A stretch of 64,000 nucleotides of DNA from Sipunculus nudus (lineage: Eukaryota > Annelida > Sipuncula > Golfingiida > Sipunculidae): contig CM049312.1 in NCBI GenBank assembly GCA_026874595.1, positions 29,315,456 through 29,379,455 on the forward strand, in the 5' to 3' direction. The position numbers were made by a program, and so were the translations under genes. Below the pieces are notes generated by a model. It worked only from the letters and a program-made list of their open reading frames with translations, was not told where the DNA came from and searched no databases. Below, in pieces: positions 23,727-35,505 of this stretch (positions are counted from its first letter, which is position 1; each line of letters opens with the position of its first letter).

Positions 23727-24642
23727 TATAACCTGCAGATTTAATTAATTTTGAGTTTTTAAGTACTAGTCCAAGAATATGATATTATGTATTATACCCA
23801 CTACATTATTTAACATTGATTATTATTTCATTTCAAATTCCAAGTATCCGTTGCACAGCATAAATAAAAAAAACATACCCTGTAACATGGAGAAAGAATC
23901 AAATACTTTGTATAGAATAAATCAATTCCTTGTACAGTGCCGCTTTCCCCGTAACATTGGGACTTTACAAAGCGCTCACAGAACGTACTAGTATACATCC
24001 CCTGCCTAGATCAGCATCCACCTATGTGACTGGTGATGAATTTAACGAGTGGCCGAGTTGTGAGGTTTGGGTGGGGGGGGGGGGAGGGGTTGGAGACTGA
24101 AATCCCTTTCCCGCTCAGTTTTCTGTGCTCGACCTGTACCAAATTGCACGTAGCGTTCATAATGACAACGTAACCACGACGACGAAGTCAATATGACGAA
24201 ATAATTTCGTTTGAATATATATTTCCTATACACGTAATATATGAACAAATTCTTATTTCTTATTTTTTCTATTGTCTTATTTAAATAAAACTTTGTGGGG
24301 GATTAGCCCAAATGCCAAGTAAGAAGTAATTACATTTTCGGGAGAACAGTTATATTGTAGGAAAAACACAATTAAACAGCAGAAAAAGGGCACATTGCCT
24401 GGAACCGCATCCAGATTCACATTTTTATTTTACCAAATGGAGATCGTCGAATAAAGCTCTGTGAAAGAGTAGCTTCCAGTGTGAAGATGTTGCTCTGATA
24501 CACCGACAACGCTGATCACAAAACCCATTGTCACCGCTGGTGAAAAATGAGATCTAGCTCTTGTAAAGGGAAGGATAAACAAGACCAATTGGTAATAAAC
24601 ACAACCCAGAACCGTCGGTCTGAGTGTAATTTTGAGCGTTAC

Positions 24643-24644
<2 letters not shown>

Positions 24645-24702
<58 letters not shown>
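24645..24702. repeat. (TA)n microsatellite
   Basis: Uninterrupted AT run of about 29 units. Confidence 0.95.
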
Positions 24703-24705
<3 letters not shown>

Positions 24706-25329
24706 TTATAATAGTGAGTACAGTGTAGTTTAAAAAAATACTAAAATTCGGTGGAAATATATTGGTGTACTTTCTGTTATTTTATAAATGTAAAGGTCAG
24801 CTGGTCTTATAAAAGAAATACAACATGACTTCGGCAACAAAACTATTTTTCTCGTGGGCATCCCCTAACCCCCCCCCCCCCCCCAACACACCCACTATAT
24901 ACGACTGTTGTAATTGCACACAAACATGATGTCTGCAATAATCTGGCATTATCTGAAAGGCAACCTGTCTAATAAGACCACCTTGAGTGAACCAAAAGCA
25001 TCAATATTGTTTATAATAAAGCTGACTGATAAGACCAGTTGTGAATTGAGGCAAGTTTGACCATCGGCTGCAGTTAGCATGTGAAATGGCACTCAAGCGA
25101 ATACCTACTCAAAGGTAAGACAAGCAAACTTGACCCTCCCCCCCCCCCCCCTTCTCTACCCTTTTCAACTTTTAACAGATTTTCTCTGACTCGTGCATAA
25201 ACCATCCGACAAAATTTCGTTGAAATTGGTCCAACTTTGTTTTGCATAATCCTATTTATAACCAAGTAAGCAAACCAACAGGCACTAAAACAGTCACAGA
25301 TGAAAACCTAACTATTTGTCGGCAGTACC

Positions 25330-25395
25330 TTCTTCAGTCAGAAGGGTTTGCGTTCATTCCCGTTCGAATGTGTGTTTCTGTGTGTGTGTTCAAAT
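25330..25395 (+). repeat. dispersed GT-rich repeat, copy 2
   Basis: Contains GTTTGCGTTCATTCCCGTTCG and a TGTGTG tract matching 8850-8945 in inverted orientation. Confidence 0.65.
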
Positions 25396-26520
25396 AACTC
25401 AAGCAATTATGAACGGAATCTTTTGAAATTTCCATGACATTTCGTGAATGGTCCAGTAAGGTATTTATTTTTGGGTGGATCCGTCTCATGATCGGGTCCA
25501 GGAAGGAATATTCACAATTGTATAGTCACTTATGCACGAATATGCCTGGGAATATGGGCCGAATAGTGAATGTAAATACAGGTTGGAAGAGGGACTTCTG
25601 CTCGAATGCACTTAGGTGTATAGGCTGAATACGATAATGCAAGTTAACACGTTTTGGAGAGCGTCCCACATGAAGGACCGCCCACATGCCCACATGAGGC
25701 CTGTATCCCGAGAATGGATTTTTCTTGTTAAATATGATATATATCAGGGTGCTATCGTATGAGGCATACAGACGTTGTTTACACTTTGGCGGACCTAATA
25801 TCACCTTGATATTCTAAATAAGTGATTTTTAAGGGGGAACCCTTATAATGTTATTCCTGGGCACATTTCTAACTTTTCTTGGTCACAGGATTAATTCAGG
25901 CCTGAAACTAATGAAAGCATAAATGCCAGATAATACAAGTTCAAAAATTTATATCAAACGATGAAAATTGTGATTACGGTCTTGTATACATTTATACGGC
26001 TGTACCCTATGGTCATAGGTTCACGTGTAAGGGAAAAATGTTTTGCCATGCAGTAGCATGATGTCCATGAATAAAGCAATCACTTTTAAGATATTTACCT
26101 GAGTCAGATTGATCCTTGTTGTTGGCAGTTTCTAGCGAGACGTCGGACTTTCACCCGCCGTTGTGATAAACTGCCGAGCAAATAAAAAACATGCCGTCAC
26201 TCTACGTATGTTACATTTCAGTTTTATAGATCCCTTTCGATAATGAGTTTTTCAGCTAGATGAATGAACGTAGATGCAATTTTGGGTGGTCATATTGATT
26301 CATCCAGAGTCTGAAGAAAAATGGAGAGCTTACCAAGTAGCCTAGCCATGACAACATGACATTCGTACCTTATTAATATAACTGACTTCCGGTAGCATGT
26401 CGGACTAAAGTAGACGTGTTCACGTCGAGCTCCGCTATTACATTATCTGAAGTGTACAAAAGCCATGCCAAACCGCAATAGGAATACTCCTAGAACAAAG
26501 GAAAACCTGGGGAAGCAAAT

Positions 26521-27375
26521 ATGGAACAATATTTGCTGCCAAAAGCTTCAGACGCTGAAAATACTCCTGAAATGCAACCCCAAGAGATGAGAGACTTATT
26601 GAAACAGGGTATGGACAGTATGGAGAAGCTAGTGAAAGGCATACAGACGGAACTCTCTGAACAGTTAAGTAAGTACCGTTCTGAAATGACCCGTTCCATA
26701 GACATTCTTAAAGATGATAATAAGAGATTAAATACAACAGTCACAGAACTTGAAACCAGCCTTGAGCATCTCAGCTCCAAATCTGACGAACATGTTAACA
26801 CAAACAAAACAGTGGAGTCGCTGCACAAACAGGTCGCGGACTTAACAGCAGATAACGAAGAAAAAAGCAAAACTATTAAGGAATTACAGTCACAGCTAGA
26901 AAATGAACTCAATAAACAGGAACGTTATCTACGAGAGTGGAATGTCAGAATTATAGGATTGGAAGAAAGAGCTTGGTCAGATGATAGTGCTAATATTGTA
27001 GCGCAGTATATTACAGAAAACAAACTTTTGGGGAACTTGTCTCTTGAGCAAATTCAAAACAAAATTGAAATGGCCCATAGGGTCGGCAAAAAGGGCCCCA
27101 GGCCAAGACACATCATATGCAGATTTTTCAGCAGAGCAGAGAGGAACAAACTATTGATAACAGCAAAGAAAACGTTGAAGAGCGCTGATGTTAGATTGGT
27201 GGAAGACCTCACTATAAAAGATTATAAACAAAAACAACAGCTGAAACCCCAGATGTTAGCCGCATTCAACGCTGGAGACCGGGTTCGTTTTTGGCGCGGG
27301 CAACTGTACATAAACGGAAAGCCAACGCAGACAACAACATATGACGAAACAGAAATGACTGAACCAGAACACTGA
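26521..27375 (+). CDS. LINE ORF1 protein (L1 ORF1p-like)
   Basis: A 284-residue RNA-binding and chaperone-type protein that would coat LINE RNA in the retrotransposition particle. Residues about 15-130 are a charged heptad-like coiled coil. An RRM-like domain follows from about 138 (ERYLREWNVRIIGLEER) and includes the family hallmark EMAHRVGKKGPRPRHIICRF near 188-207. A basic C-terminal domain (KQKQQLKPQMLAAFNAGDR, YINGKP) ends it. The ATG at 26521 is in frame. Another ATG at 26465, in a different frame, encodes a basic peptide starting MPNRNRNTPRTKEN and running about 40 codons. It could be a leader frame or the true N-terminus displaced by a frameshift. The frame used here is otherwise intact. 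Confidence 0.88.
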   Translation: MEQYLLPKASDAENTPEMQPQEMRDLLKQGMDSMEKLVKGIQTELSEQLSKYRSEMTRSIDILKDDNKRLNTTVTELETSLEHLSSKSDEHVNTNKTVESLHKQVADLTADNEEKSKTIKELQSQLENELNKQERYLREWNVRIIGLEERAWSDDSANIVAQYITENKLLGNLSLEQIQNKIEMAHRVGKKGPRPRHIICRFFSRAERNKLLITAKKTLKSADVRLVEDLTIKDYKQKQQLKPQMLAAFNAGDRVRFWRGQLYINGKPTQTTTYDETEMTEPEH

Positions 27376-28220
27376 ATGACCGTTAAAGGGCGCTAAAACT
27401 ATAAATAGAACACATAAAAGCCGTATCTAGGGACCAAAGCCCAAAATAGAAAGGATTATACGTAATCCAGGGACGCCAACCACGGTGACGTTTACGTTCA
27501 AGGTCATCATCGCTCCAACCAACGTATTATGTACTCGCAATAGCTAACCGTGCGCCCTTAAGGAAGGATGGGTTCTTTTCGTTATTGTTCGTGAGACCAT
27601 GACGGACATTGCCGAACATGTCCTCCATTACACCGAACTATCCCGATCATACCTAGGGTAGCGAGACGTTGTTTGAGCTCTCTCGGTTAAGCGAGACTGT
27701 AAATAGTAAACATGGTTCAGTAAAAAGTTTTTAAGTTGTTCTGTGAGGTTGGACGAACAGACAGCGGATACTTGACAGCACCGGGATAATGGTATTGTTT
27801 TTATATTATCCATATCATTTAGGATATTTATGTTCTGTGTTATTTGTGTCTCAGTATCTCTTATGCACGTATGATGTTCTTCGTAATGTTTTGTTTCTTC
27901 AAAAAACATTTTACACTGTTTACAGTTTAACTTGTACCAAATCCATACCAACGACTGACAGTGTCAGTGACAATGATGCCATTGGCGGTATCATACTTAA
28001 TGTGAATGAACTCTGTTATAACAATAATGATATTGACACGGCATCAGAAACAGGGTCACATTGCTTTCAGTTTTCCAACGTTTTCAATATTAAGTGTTCA
28101 GTTTATTATCTTACAAATATATCTGTTTGCCCCCATCCATTCGAGCACGTTATGTGGTATAACAGATTAACTGTCACTATTACATTAACAATCATAAAAG
28201 TCTCTTTTATCTACACTTGA
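27376..28220 (+). other. LINE inter-ORF region
   Basis: 845 bp between ORF1 and ORF2. A 144-codon open frame (27789-28220) with no recognisable domain ends in TGA directly abutting the ORF2 ATG (TGAATG). It is rich in hydrophobic residues and Cys/Tyr and does not look like a known LINE protein. I treat it as chance, or a device for ORF2 re-initiation, not as a gene. Confidence 0.5.
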
Positions 28221-31200
28221 ATGAGTAATATCAGTGTACTTTCACTTAATGTCCGGGGTCTTAGTCTTACCCCTAAAAGAAGACAATTATTTTATTGGTT
28301 GCAGAATAAAATTATAAAAGTCACAATATAATATTTCTCCAAGAGACACACAGCTCCCCAAACTCCGCTGATCAGTGGAAAGCAGAATGGGGCCACAGTA
28401 TAATATTTAGTCATGGAGCCACCAATTCCCGAGGTGTGGCAATACTGATAAAAAACTGTGTGTCACATCAGATCCATAATACACACAAAGATAAAGATGG
28501 AAGGGTCTTAGTGCTAGACATTACTATAGAAGGCATACGCCTTAATTTGGCAAATGTATATGGACCAAACAAAATTAAAACAGACTTTTATTCTGATTTA
28601 TTTGATAATTTAGCACAGAGCCACAATGAGAATAATATAGTCGGAGGTGACTGGAACACCGTTATAAATCCTAAATTAGATAAGTCAAGTGGACAACTGG
28701 GGAATACAACTGTTAGTAATTTAATGAATGAATGGATCGAAGAACTTGATTTAATTGATGTTTGGCGTCATTTTCACTTCCAAAATAGACAATACACATG
28801 GATGAGAGATAAACCAACATATACTGGGAGTCGTATAGATTTTTTTCTTATATCTAAGGGTCTTTTAAGGCTAACTAAAGGGGCTAGTATTTTACCAGGG
28901 TATAACACAGATCACTCGGGGATTGATCTACTTATGGAACCTCATGAAAGAAAACGAGGACCAGGGTTTTGGAAATTCAATACCTCCTTACTATATGATG
29001 AAGAATGTGTAAAGCAAATAAAGGATAGTATATTGACCACTGTAAATGAAAATAAAGAAGCTAATCCTACTTTATTATGGGATACCATAAAAATGACTAT
29101 CCGGAGAACATGTATATGTCACAGCCATAGAAAACAAAAGAAAACCAGAGAAGAAATTAGTAAGTTAGAAAAAGATATAATGTTCTTGAAAAACAAAATA
29201 TTTACAGATGCTGAGCAATGTGATAAACATAAATTAAAAGAGAAGGAACAACAACGATATAAGTATATAGAAGAAAAAGCCAGGGGGGCCGCCATCAGAA
29301 GCAAAACCAGATGGTATGAGGAGGGTGAGAAATCAACAAAATATTTTTTAAATATGGAGAAAAGGTATTACAACAGAAAGGTTGTCAGTAAACTTATTAT
29401 AAATGGAAATAGAATAAACAATCCACAGGTAATATTAGAGAAAGAAAAAGTATTTTTCCAGGAACTTTATACTTCAAATCAACAACATGATGTTAGTAAA
29501 GTTGAAAATTTTCTTGAAAAATATAATATAAAAATGAATAAATTAAAAAAAACAATGTCTCCAGAAATCACAGAACAGGAAATATTAAATAGTTTAAAAA
29601 CATGTGCAAATGGAAAATCGCCAGGGACAGATGGTTTCCCTGTTGAGTTTTACAAATTTTTTTGGAATGACATTAAGAGATATTATATGGACAGCATCAG
29701 ATATAGTTTTAGTACAGGGCTTTTATCAATAACTCAGAGGCAGGGTATAATTAGCCTTCTCCCTAAAAAGGGAAAAGATGAACTTTATCTCAAAAACTTG
29801 AGACCACTTACACTCTTGAACTGTGATTATAAAATTATTTCAAAATGCATTGCAAACAGAATAAAACAGTTTCTCCCAACTTTAATTCATTGGGACCAGA
29901 CAGGGTTTATGCAGGGAAGATATATAGGGGAAAATGTTGCAAAAGTTATGACTTTGTCTGAATATTTATTACAAAATGAAGAAAAAGCTTTCCTTATGGC
30001 TGTCGACTTTGAAAAGGCCTTCGATTTTTATATTTATATTTATAAAATTTTAGAATTAATGAACTTTGATTTGCATACTATCTCTATGATTAAAACATTG
30101 AATACTAACATCTCCAGCTGTGTTATAAATAATGGTTATATCTCTGAATTTTTTGAAGTAAGTAGAGGAGTCAGACAAGGCTGTCCCCTATCCCCCTATT
30201 TATTTATACTTGCTATTGAATTACTGGCAGAGGCTATAAGATCAAATGAAAAAATAAATGAAATTTCATCCAAACATGGTGTTTTTAAAATAATACAGTA
30301 TGCAGATGACACAGTGGTGTTTACAAAAGATATCACTAGCATACAAGAAACTCTCAATGTATTTTCTGAATTTAATAATATTACAGGTTTAAGGATCAAC
30401 CAAGACAAAACAGCTATAATGCCCTTAACAGAAGGGAAATATGAAGAAAAAGACATAGTTACAAATTTAGGTTTGACCTGGGCTGACAAACAATTAAACT
30501 TACTAGGAATTACTATAACACCTTCCATGAAAAATGTTGTACAGTTAAATTATACACCAAAAATACAAAAAATAAAGAGTGCGATTTCTGTATGGTCTCG
30601 CAGAAAAATCACACCCCTGGGAAAAATTACCATTATAAAGAGTTTCCTTATTTCCCAGGTAATTTATTTATTATCAGTTCTCCCTTCCCCAACAAAACAA
30701 ATTTTGAAAGAAATAGAGAAATTGCTATTTAAATTCATATGGCATAAAGGTAGAGAATTAGTTAAAAGGAATATTCTTTATGCACCTATAGATTGTGGGG
30801 GGCTTAGCATGATACATCTACCAACACAGGACATAACATTAAAAATAGCTTGGATAAAAAGAATACTGTCTAAATCAGAAAATGATATATGGAGACAAAT
30901 GTTCATACAGGGTCTCAAGATGTCTGATGAGTCATTCAGGTGCAATTTACATAGAAATGACATCCTAGAGATATTTGTAAAACCATCCATATTTTGGAAA
31001 GATGTATTTCAGTCTTGGTGTATATATAATTACCACTCGCCATTAACTTGCACAGACATTAAAAATCAAATCATATGGTTCAATTCTCACATTAAAATAG
31101 GAAAGAAAGTTATATTTCTAAGATCATTATATATGGCAGGGATAAAATATATCTCTGACATAATTAAAACAGATGGTGCAAAGAATGTTTGGTTAAATCA

Positions 31201-31975
31201 TAATGAGCTATGTCATAAATTTAATGTTAAAATAGATATTATAACATATAATGGAATAATTAATGCCATCCCAAAACTATGGAAAAGCTTACTAAAAACC
31301 GAAAAACCTGAAATTATTACCATGCCTTATAATTTTAACTTTGACAGAATAATAAGGACTAAATATCTGACTAAAAGTGTATACACCAAGGTGATTCAGA
31401 AGAACCTGGAGAAGCCAACTTCTGCAATCCAGAATTGGGAATCTGACCTACAAACAAAATCTGAAGAGAAAGTATATAAAGGTTTCAGTAATATATTTAA
31501 CTGTACTATATCTGTAAAATTAAGGATGTTCCAATTTTATATACTACACCGCAGAATTACTTTAAACCCTTTTCTTTATAGGATAAATATAATTAACTCT
31601 GCAGAATGTAGTTTTTGCAAAAATGAGGATGAAACCATTTTACACTTATTTTGGGAGTGTTGCTTTTCCAGATTGATTTGGAGTGATATTCTTTCTATAT
31701 TAAAATCGTATGGAGCAGTTGAAACATCATTTATATGGTCAGCTGATAATGTTATCTTAGGGTGTTACAATACAAGATGGTTGAATTTCATGACTTTACT
31801 TATCAAAAGGTACCTATATATTAGTAGATGTAGAAGAGAACAACCAAAAACCAGGAAGTGTAAAATGTCAATTAAAGAAATACATAATATTGAAAAATAT
31901 ATCGCTCTCAAAAGAGAAAAATTGCAACAGCATGAAAATAAGTGGAAATCTCTCCACTGCCTTATTAAAGAATAA
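28221..31975 (+). CDS. LINE ORF2: endonuclease-reverse transcriptase, one frameshift
   Basis: The polyprotein nicks target DNA and primes reverse transcription there. The ATG at 28221 starts the APE-type endonuclease (ISVLSLNVRG). At about 28326-28331 an apparent extra TA in an ATATA run shifts the frame, after which the frame is open for about 1180 codons. The endonuclease continues with LANVYGPN, GGDWNTVINPKLD, GSRIDFFLIS and TDHSGIDLL. The reverse transcriptase follows: GKSPGTDGFPVEFYKFFW, LLPKKGK, LRPLTLLNCDYKIISK, motif A VDFEKAFD, GVRQGCPLSPYLFIL, and the catalytic QYADDTVVF. Near the C-terminus is a zinc-knuckle-like CSFCKNEDETILHLFWEC. Motif A is followed by an odd Tyr-Ile run (FYIYIYKI near 30020-30045), where relatives carry a Trp-containing segment. 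As written the copy could not make a full ORF2. Confidence 0.9.
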
Positions 31976-32235
31976 TTTTATGGAAGTGATACTGACATTG
32001 GTAACATTTCATTACAGTACTCATACAGAGTTGTTGAAATTTTCTGATATTATTACAGTTGGAGATTTGTAAGTATGTATGTATTTTTTTTTTCCTGTAT
32101 GTTTTGTTCATTTATAGCCGGGTATAGAGAAATGTATGTATACATACATACATATATTCTACAGTCGGACTAACTTAATGTTGTTTGCCTTGTGTGTATT
32201 TTTGCTGTATACTTTTTATGTATTGTTCTTTTGTC

Positions 32236-32258
32236 AATAAATATGTAAAAAAAAAAAA
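32236..32258 (+). terminator. LINE poly(A) signal and poly(A) tail
   Basis: AATAAA (32236-32241) is followed five bases later by twelve A residues (32247-32258), marking the 3' end of the LINE. Confidence 0.85.
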
Positions 32259-33052
32259 CTGTTATAGGCCTGCGAGTCATAATAGAACACTCATTCCAAG
32301 GGATCAAAATATTTGCTGTGTTGTAGTATTTCACACCAGGGGTTTACATGGTCATGTTTTTTTTTTTTGCATATTAGTTGCATATTTAAACAAATTGTTA
32401 CACAACATTTGTGTTGGTTACCCTGAAGCAGTTTCGGCAACTGCAGTTTCCGCTGTAAAACCGTCATGACGAATGAGGAGACAAAATTCCCTGGTTAAAC
32501 CAGCCTCGTAAATAATAACTGCTCCATGAATACATGTAGGTCAAACGTAAATATAATATTTAATATTTTTCCCAACAGAATAACGTCACATTTTGTCTTA
32601 TCTCGGAAGTGTGGCTGTTGGACAAGCAGATGAAAATGAAAAAAGTACTGTAAGAAATGGCGTACACATCTGCTGATAATAGTATTGGTCCGGACATTAT
32701 TTATTTTACTGCCACCTCAACGTCTTCAGTTAATTTAAAATCCACGTTTGGGATCTATAGGCTGCCGCTATGGATACCCTTGCATTCCAGTACCAGTTGC
32801 CAGGCAGCCATGAACACATGACTCGCATACAATTAGCTTTACCTTAATACATCAGTTAGTACACCCATTAAGTTGTACCCTACTGGGTCTAAGAGAAGGT
32901 ATATGTACCGAAATGCCGAGTCTAGTCAAACGGCATATAATTCAAAGTGAAGATAACCTTCGTCTTGTCACTTTATAAGTATATTTAATGGTATAAAGCT
33001 AGTAAAATTATCCCAAATCTAGACATTAATAAAATCTGTTGACACATAGTCA
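32259..33052. repeat. duplicated segment, left part before the hAT insertion
   Basis: From about 32700 the sequence matches 54700-55100: GCCAGGCAGCCATG...ACATGACTCGCATACA, 'tacatcagtt', 'gtcaaacggcatata' and AAATCTAGACATT occur in order. It continues beyond the hAT insertion at 35880. The first 440 bp show no recognisable gene. Confidence 0.7.
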
Positions 33053-33346
33053 ACATATAGCAGGGTTGGCAAACTTCCGGGAAGAAAGGTATTTCTTCCC
33101 TTCCCAGGGAAGAAAAGGAAGTTTCTGGGAAGAAAAGGAAGTTTCTGGGAAGAAAAGGAAGTTAGGGAAGAAACTAATGACTTTTGTCCACATGTTCCCA
33201 CAAACCTTTATTAATAATATATAACATAGCTAAACATGCAGATATAACAGAGCCACAGAATAATGTATCTGTTGTTCAATATGTACACATTGTTATTCAT
33301 ATATAAACACTCAATCTAGACTAATATTTTATACAGAACACGGAAT

Positions 33347-35011
33347 TCAATAGTCCAAAACATGGCTTCCACGCAGCATCCTGTATGCAAACACAAGCTT
33401 ATTTGTACGCTCCACACCAAGTCTGTTTCGAAGTTTTGACTGGACCATACCCATGGTTGAGAACACGCGTTCAATGGATGCAGAGGATGCACATGCTGTG
33501 TGGAGATTCACTGCTAACTCGGCAAATCCTGCAGGTAGAGTAGGGCTGGCTTTCTTGATTCCCCTCCACCAAGTTACGGCAGGCAGTGATGTGGCAGAGA
33601 AGTAGAATGCTGGATATGGTGGGGACTTCGTCTGAAAGCTGATTGCAGCTGCGATGTACTCTGGGTTACGCTTTGCCAACCAGTCCATAACTTGCTGCTG
33701 CTGTCCAGTAGTGAGTCGCTGACCTTGGTATGTTGGATGTAGTAGGTGAGCTGCCAGTAGACATGGCTGGACTGCTTGGTTGAATCTCTTGGAGACAGCA
33801 GCCCTGTGGCCCTGGAGTTCTGGATGATCCAGTAGGTCCAGCCAAACCTCACACGCTTGGGCAAGACCAGTGTTGTCACGTTGGCAGATGTCAAGAGCAT
33901 TAGCGATAGGCTTGAGCTGATCTCGTAGAACCCTGGCTTGACAGAAGAGATTGTGATCATTGACCTTGGTAATAATGCTTCGATCAATGTCACATTCGTG
34001 GTCCTGGGTGATAAGTACCATGAATGCTCGGTTGGTCAGGTAGGTGTCCACTGTGTGAAGCTGACTTTTCCAGCGGGTGTCACCAGGAAGCTGAGGTCTA
34101 ACACTACCTGTGTGCTCCTTCAACCAGGCTGATGGACGATGATGATTACGGTAGTACTTGTTTATCTCTACAATGTGTTTGATGACAGCAGTAGGAGTCA
34201 AATCAGCACCAAGTAAGTTCAACCAGTGAGCTGAGCAACCGTAGACATTCAATTCTGGATCGTCTTTTTGAAGGGCATCCCTCATCCTCTCCATGTTCTT
34301 TGCGTTGTCTGTAACTATATTTTTTACAACACAACCAAAGCGCTGTTCAGCATTCTTTATGCTCTGTTGACATAAGTTCTTACAGTTTTCAACAGTTTTT
34401 GGAAGATCACCAGTTTCAATACCATCCAGAAAGTAGGTTTTAGAGTCTGTCTGTAAGCATGTTGCAACCACAGGGTCATTATGTATATTGGACCATCCAT
34501 CTTCCACGAGGGTAACCACCTGGTCCTGCAGGTCCTTCTTCATTTCGTTCTCCAGTTCCGTGCAGACTTGATCCAGAAGTTTTCCTGCCAGTGTCTTCCT
34601 GGTTGGCGGTGCATACCCTGGTCGTAGAGTCTCTAACAATGCCAGGAAGGATGGATGTTCCACAACTGAGAAGGGAACATTACAGGCGAAGAAAAATCTG
34701 GCTAGGTTCTGGTCAATCTTGTTCTTTGAACTCTCTGATGTGCGCAACACATGAGCATCAAGGCCGCCTTGTGATATCTTCTTGGCAGGTGGTTGTTCGC
34801 AGACATCTTCGGAAATCAGTGGGCGCTTATTTCCCACAGGTGCTGTAACACTTGGCTTGCTGGTACACTTCTTATAGTGATTCTCCATTCTGCATGCTTT
34901 AGGCAGCTGTTTACTTTTGCAGTAGTTGCATTCAACCATCATTTTTCCATCTGTCTGGACTTCTGTGTAGTGAGCCCATACTGGCTTCCTATTCCTGCCA
35001 CCCTTGTACAT
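33347..35011 (-). CDS. hAT transposase with BED zinc finger
   Basis: A 554-residue transposase that would cut and paste the surrounding element. An N-terminal BED finger has C28, C31, H45 and C49 (CNYC...HYKKC). A DUF659-like catalytic core follows: VEDGWSNIHNDPV with a candidate first Asp, KNIVTDNAKNM with the second Asp, the hAT CxxH motif in YGCSAHWLNLL, then an insertion helical region and DTRWKS. The C-terminal dimerisation domain includes CASSASIERVFSTMG with the probable catalytic Glu. The ATG at 35011 was chosen because the upstream frame extension starts at GTG and lacks conservation cues. No stop or frameshift. It lies about 290 bp from one end of the element and 860 bp from the other. 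Confidence 0.93.
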   Translation of the reverse strand: MYKGGRNRKPVWAHYTEVQTDGKMMVECNYCKSKQLPKACRMENHYKKCTSKPSVTAPVGNKRPLISEDVCEQPPAKKISQGGLDAHVLRTSESSKNKIDQNLARFFFACNVPFSVVEHPSFLALLETLRPGYAPPTRKTLAGKLLDQVCTELENEMKKDLQDQVVTLVEDGWSNIHNDPVVATCLQTDSKTYFLDGIETGDLPKTVENCKNLCQQSIKNAEQRFGCVVKNIVTDNAKNMERMRDALQKDDPELNVYGCSAHWLNLLGADLTPTAVIKHIVEINKYYRNHHRPSAWLKEHTGSVRPQLPGDTRWKSQLHTVDTYLTNRAFMVLITQDHECDIDRSIITKVNDHNLFCQARVLRDQLKPIANALDICQRDNTGLAQACEVWLDLLDHPELQGHRAAVSKRFNQAVQPCLLAAHLLHPTYQGQRLTTGQQQQVMDWLAKRNPEYIAAAISFQTKSPPYPAFYFSATSLPAVTWWRGIKKASPTLPAGFAELAVNLHTACASSASIERVFSTMGMVQSKLRNRLGVERTNKLVFAYRMLRGSHVLDY

Positions 35012-35241
35012 TATAAAATCATCAAACTGACAAACTGAGAACAGTGACACTGACACTTTATCTCACTCATCCAGACTGAGGCAGATCAGTTATGTCAATG
35101 TTTTATATGGTCAGGTTATATCAGCCCTCCTCTAGACCAGTAACTAAGTAATCTACTCATTAGTGAGCAGTTACTCAAAATGAACTCAGCTTGAGCTCAT
35201 CTTAATTACTCAGCTTGAAAACCAACCCCACAGTGCAGGCA

Positions 35242-35505
35242 CCACTGGAGTGTGAGTTGATGTTGAGTTCATCCTAATTACTCAGCTCAACTGTCCAAGC
35301 CAAACTCCACCCCTGCAGGGTATGTACTCATGTTGAGTTCATCCTAATTATTCACCCAAACACCAGCTCAAGTCCACTGGAGTGTGAGTTGATGTTGAGT
35401 TCATCCTAATTACTCAGCTCAACTGTCCAAGCCAAACTCCACCCCTGCAGGGTATGTACTCATGTTGAGTTCATCCTAATTATTCAGCCAAACACCAGCT
35501 CAACT
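35242..35505. repeat. 132-bp tandem repeat inside hAT element
   Basis: CCACTGGAGTGTGAGTTGATG begins at 35242 and again at 35374, a 132-bp period. The two units are nearly identical, and shorter decayed sub-units ('tgttgagttcatcctaatta') extend on both sides (35150-35560). It lies between the transposase start and the right end of the element. Confidence 0.85.

Larger units (their letters stand above)
21100..23730 (-). repeat. TRIM segmental duplication, unit B
   Basis: This unit contains TRIM-B with its 3' flank. The flank shares blocks with A and C: the 'aaccggacggttaaatcccc' block near 21115, 'gataatgcacattcataagagactg' near 21365, 'ccatacaaattacttg' near 21417, 'gtataactgaataaatatata' near 21500, 'ggtcgctgttacaattatcg' near 21690 and 'tccagtacaaatgacgctg' near 21770. 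It is the least interrupted of the three units. Confidence 0.75.
23731..26369. other. gene-poor stretch between TRIM-B and the LINE
   Basis: This should include the TRIM-B promoter or 5' exon, but none could be placed. It contains a (TA)n tract (24645-24702), C-runs near 24870 and 25138, and the GT-rich repeat at 25330-25395. Open frames are under about 95 codons and have no signatures. Confidence 0.55.
26370..32258 (+). mobile_element. L1/Tx1-like LINE, nearly full length
   Basis: This non-LTR retrotransposon of about 5.9 kb holds a 5' leader, ORF1 (26521-27375), an 845-bp inter-ORF region, ORF2 (28221-31975), a short 3' untranslated region with AATAAA, and a 12-base poly(A). The endonuclease-RT order, the ORF1 type and the C-terminal CCHC-like knuckle in ORF2 place it in the L1/Tx1 group by known family architecture. 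The 5' border is approximate: I could not identify target duplications flanking the leader and the poly(A). It lies on the plus strand, opposite to all other genes in the window. Confidence 0.85.

Noticed and set aside
25885-32290. Target duplication for the LINE (AGGCCTG near 25891 and near 32267)
   Set aside because: Seven bases, not adjacent to the poly(A) or to a clear 5' end, and likely chance.
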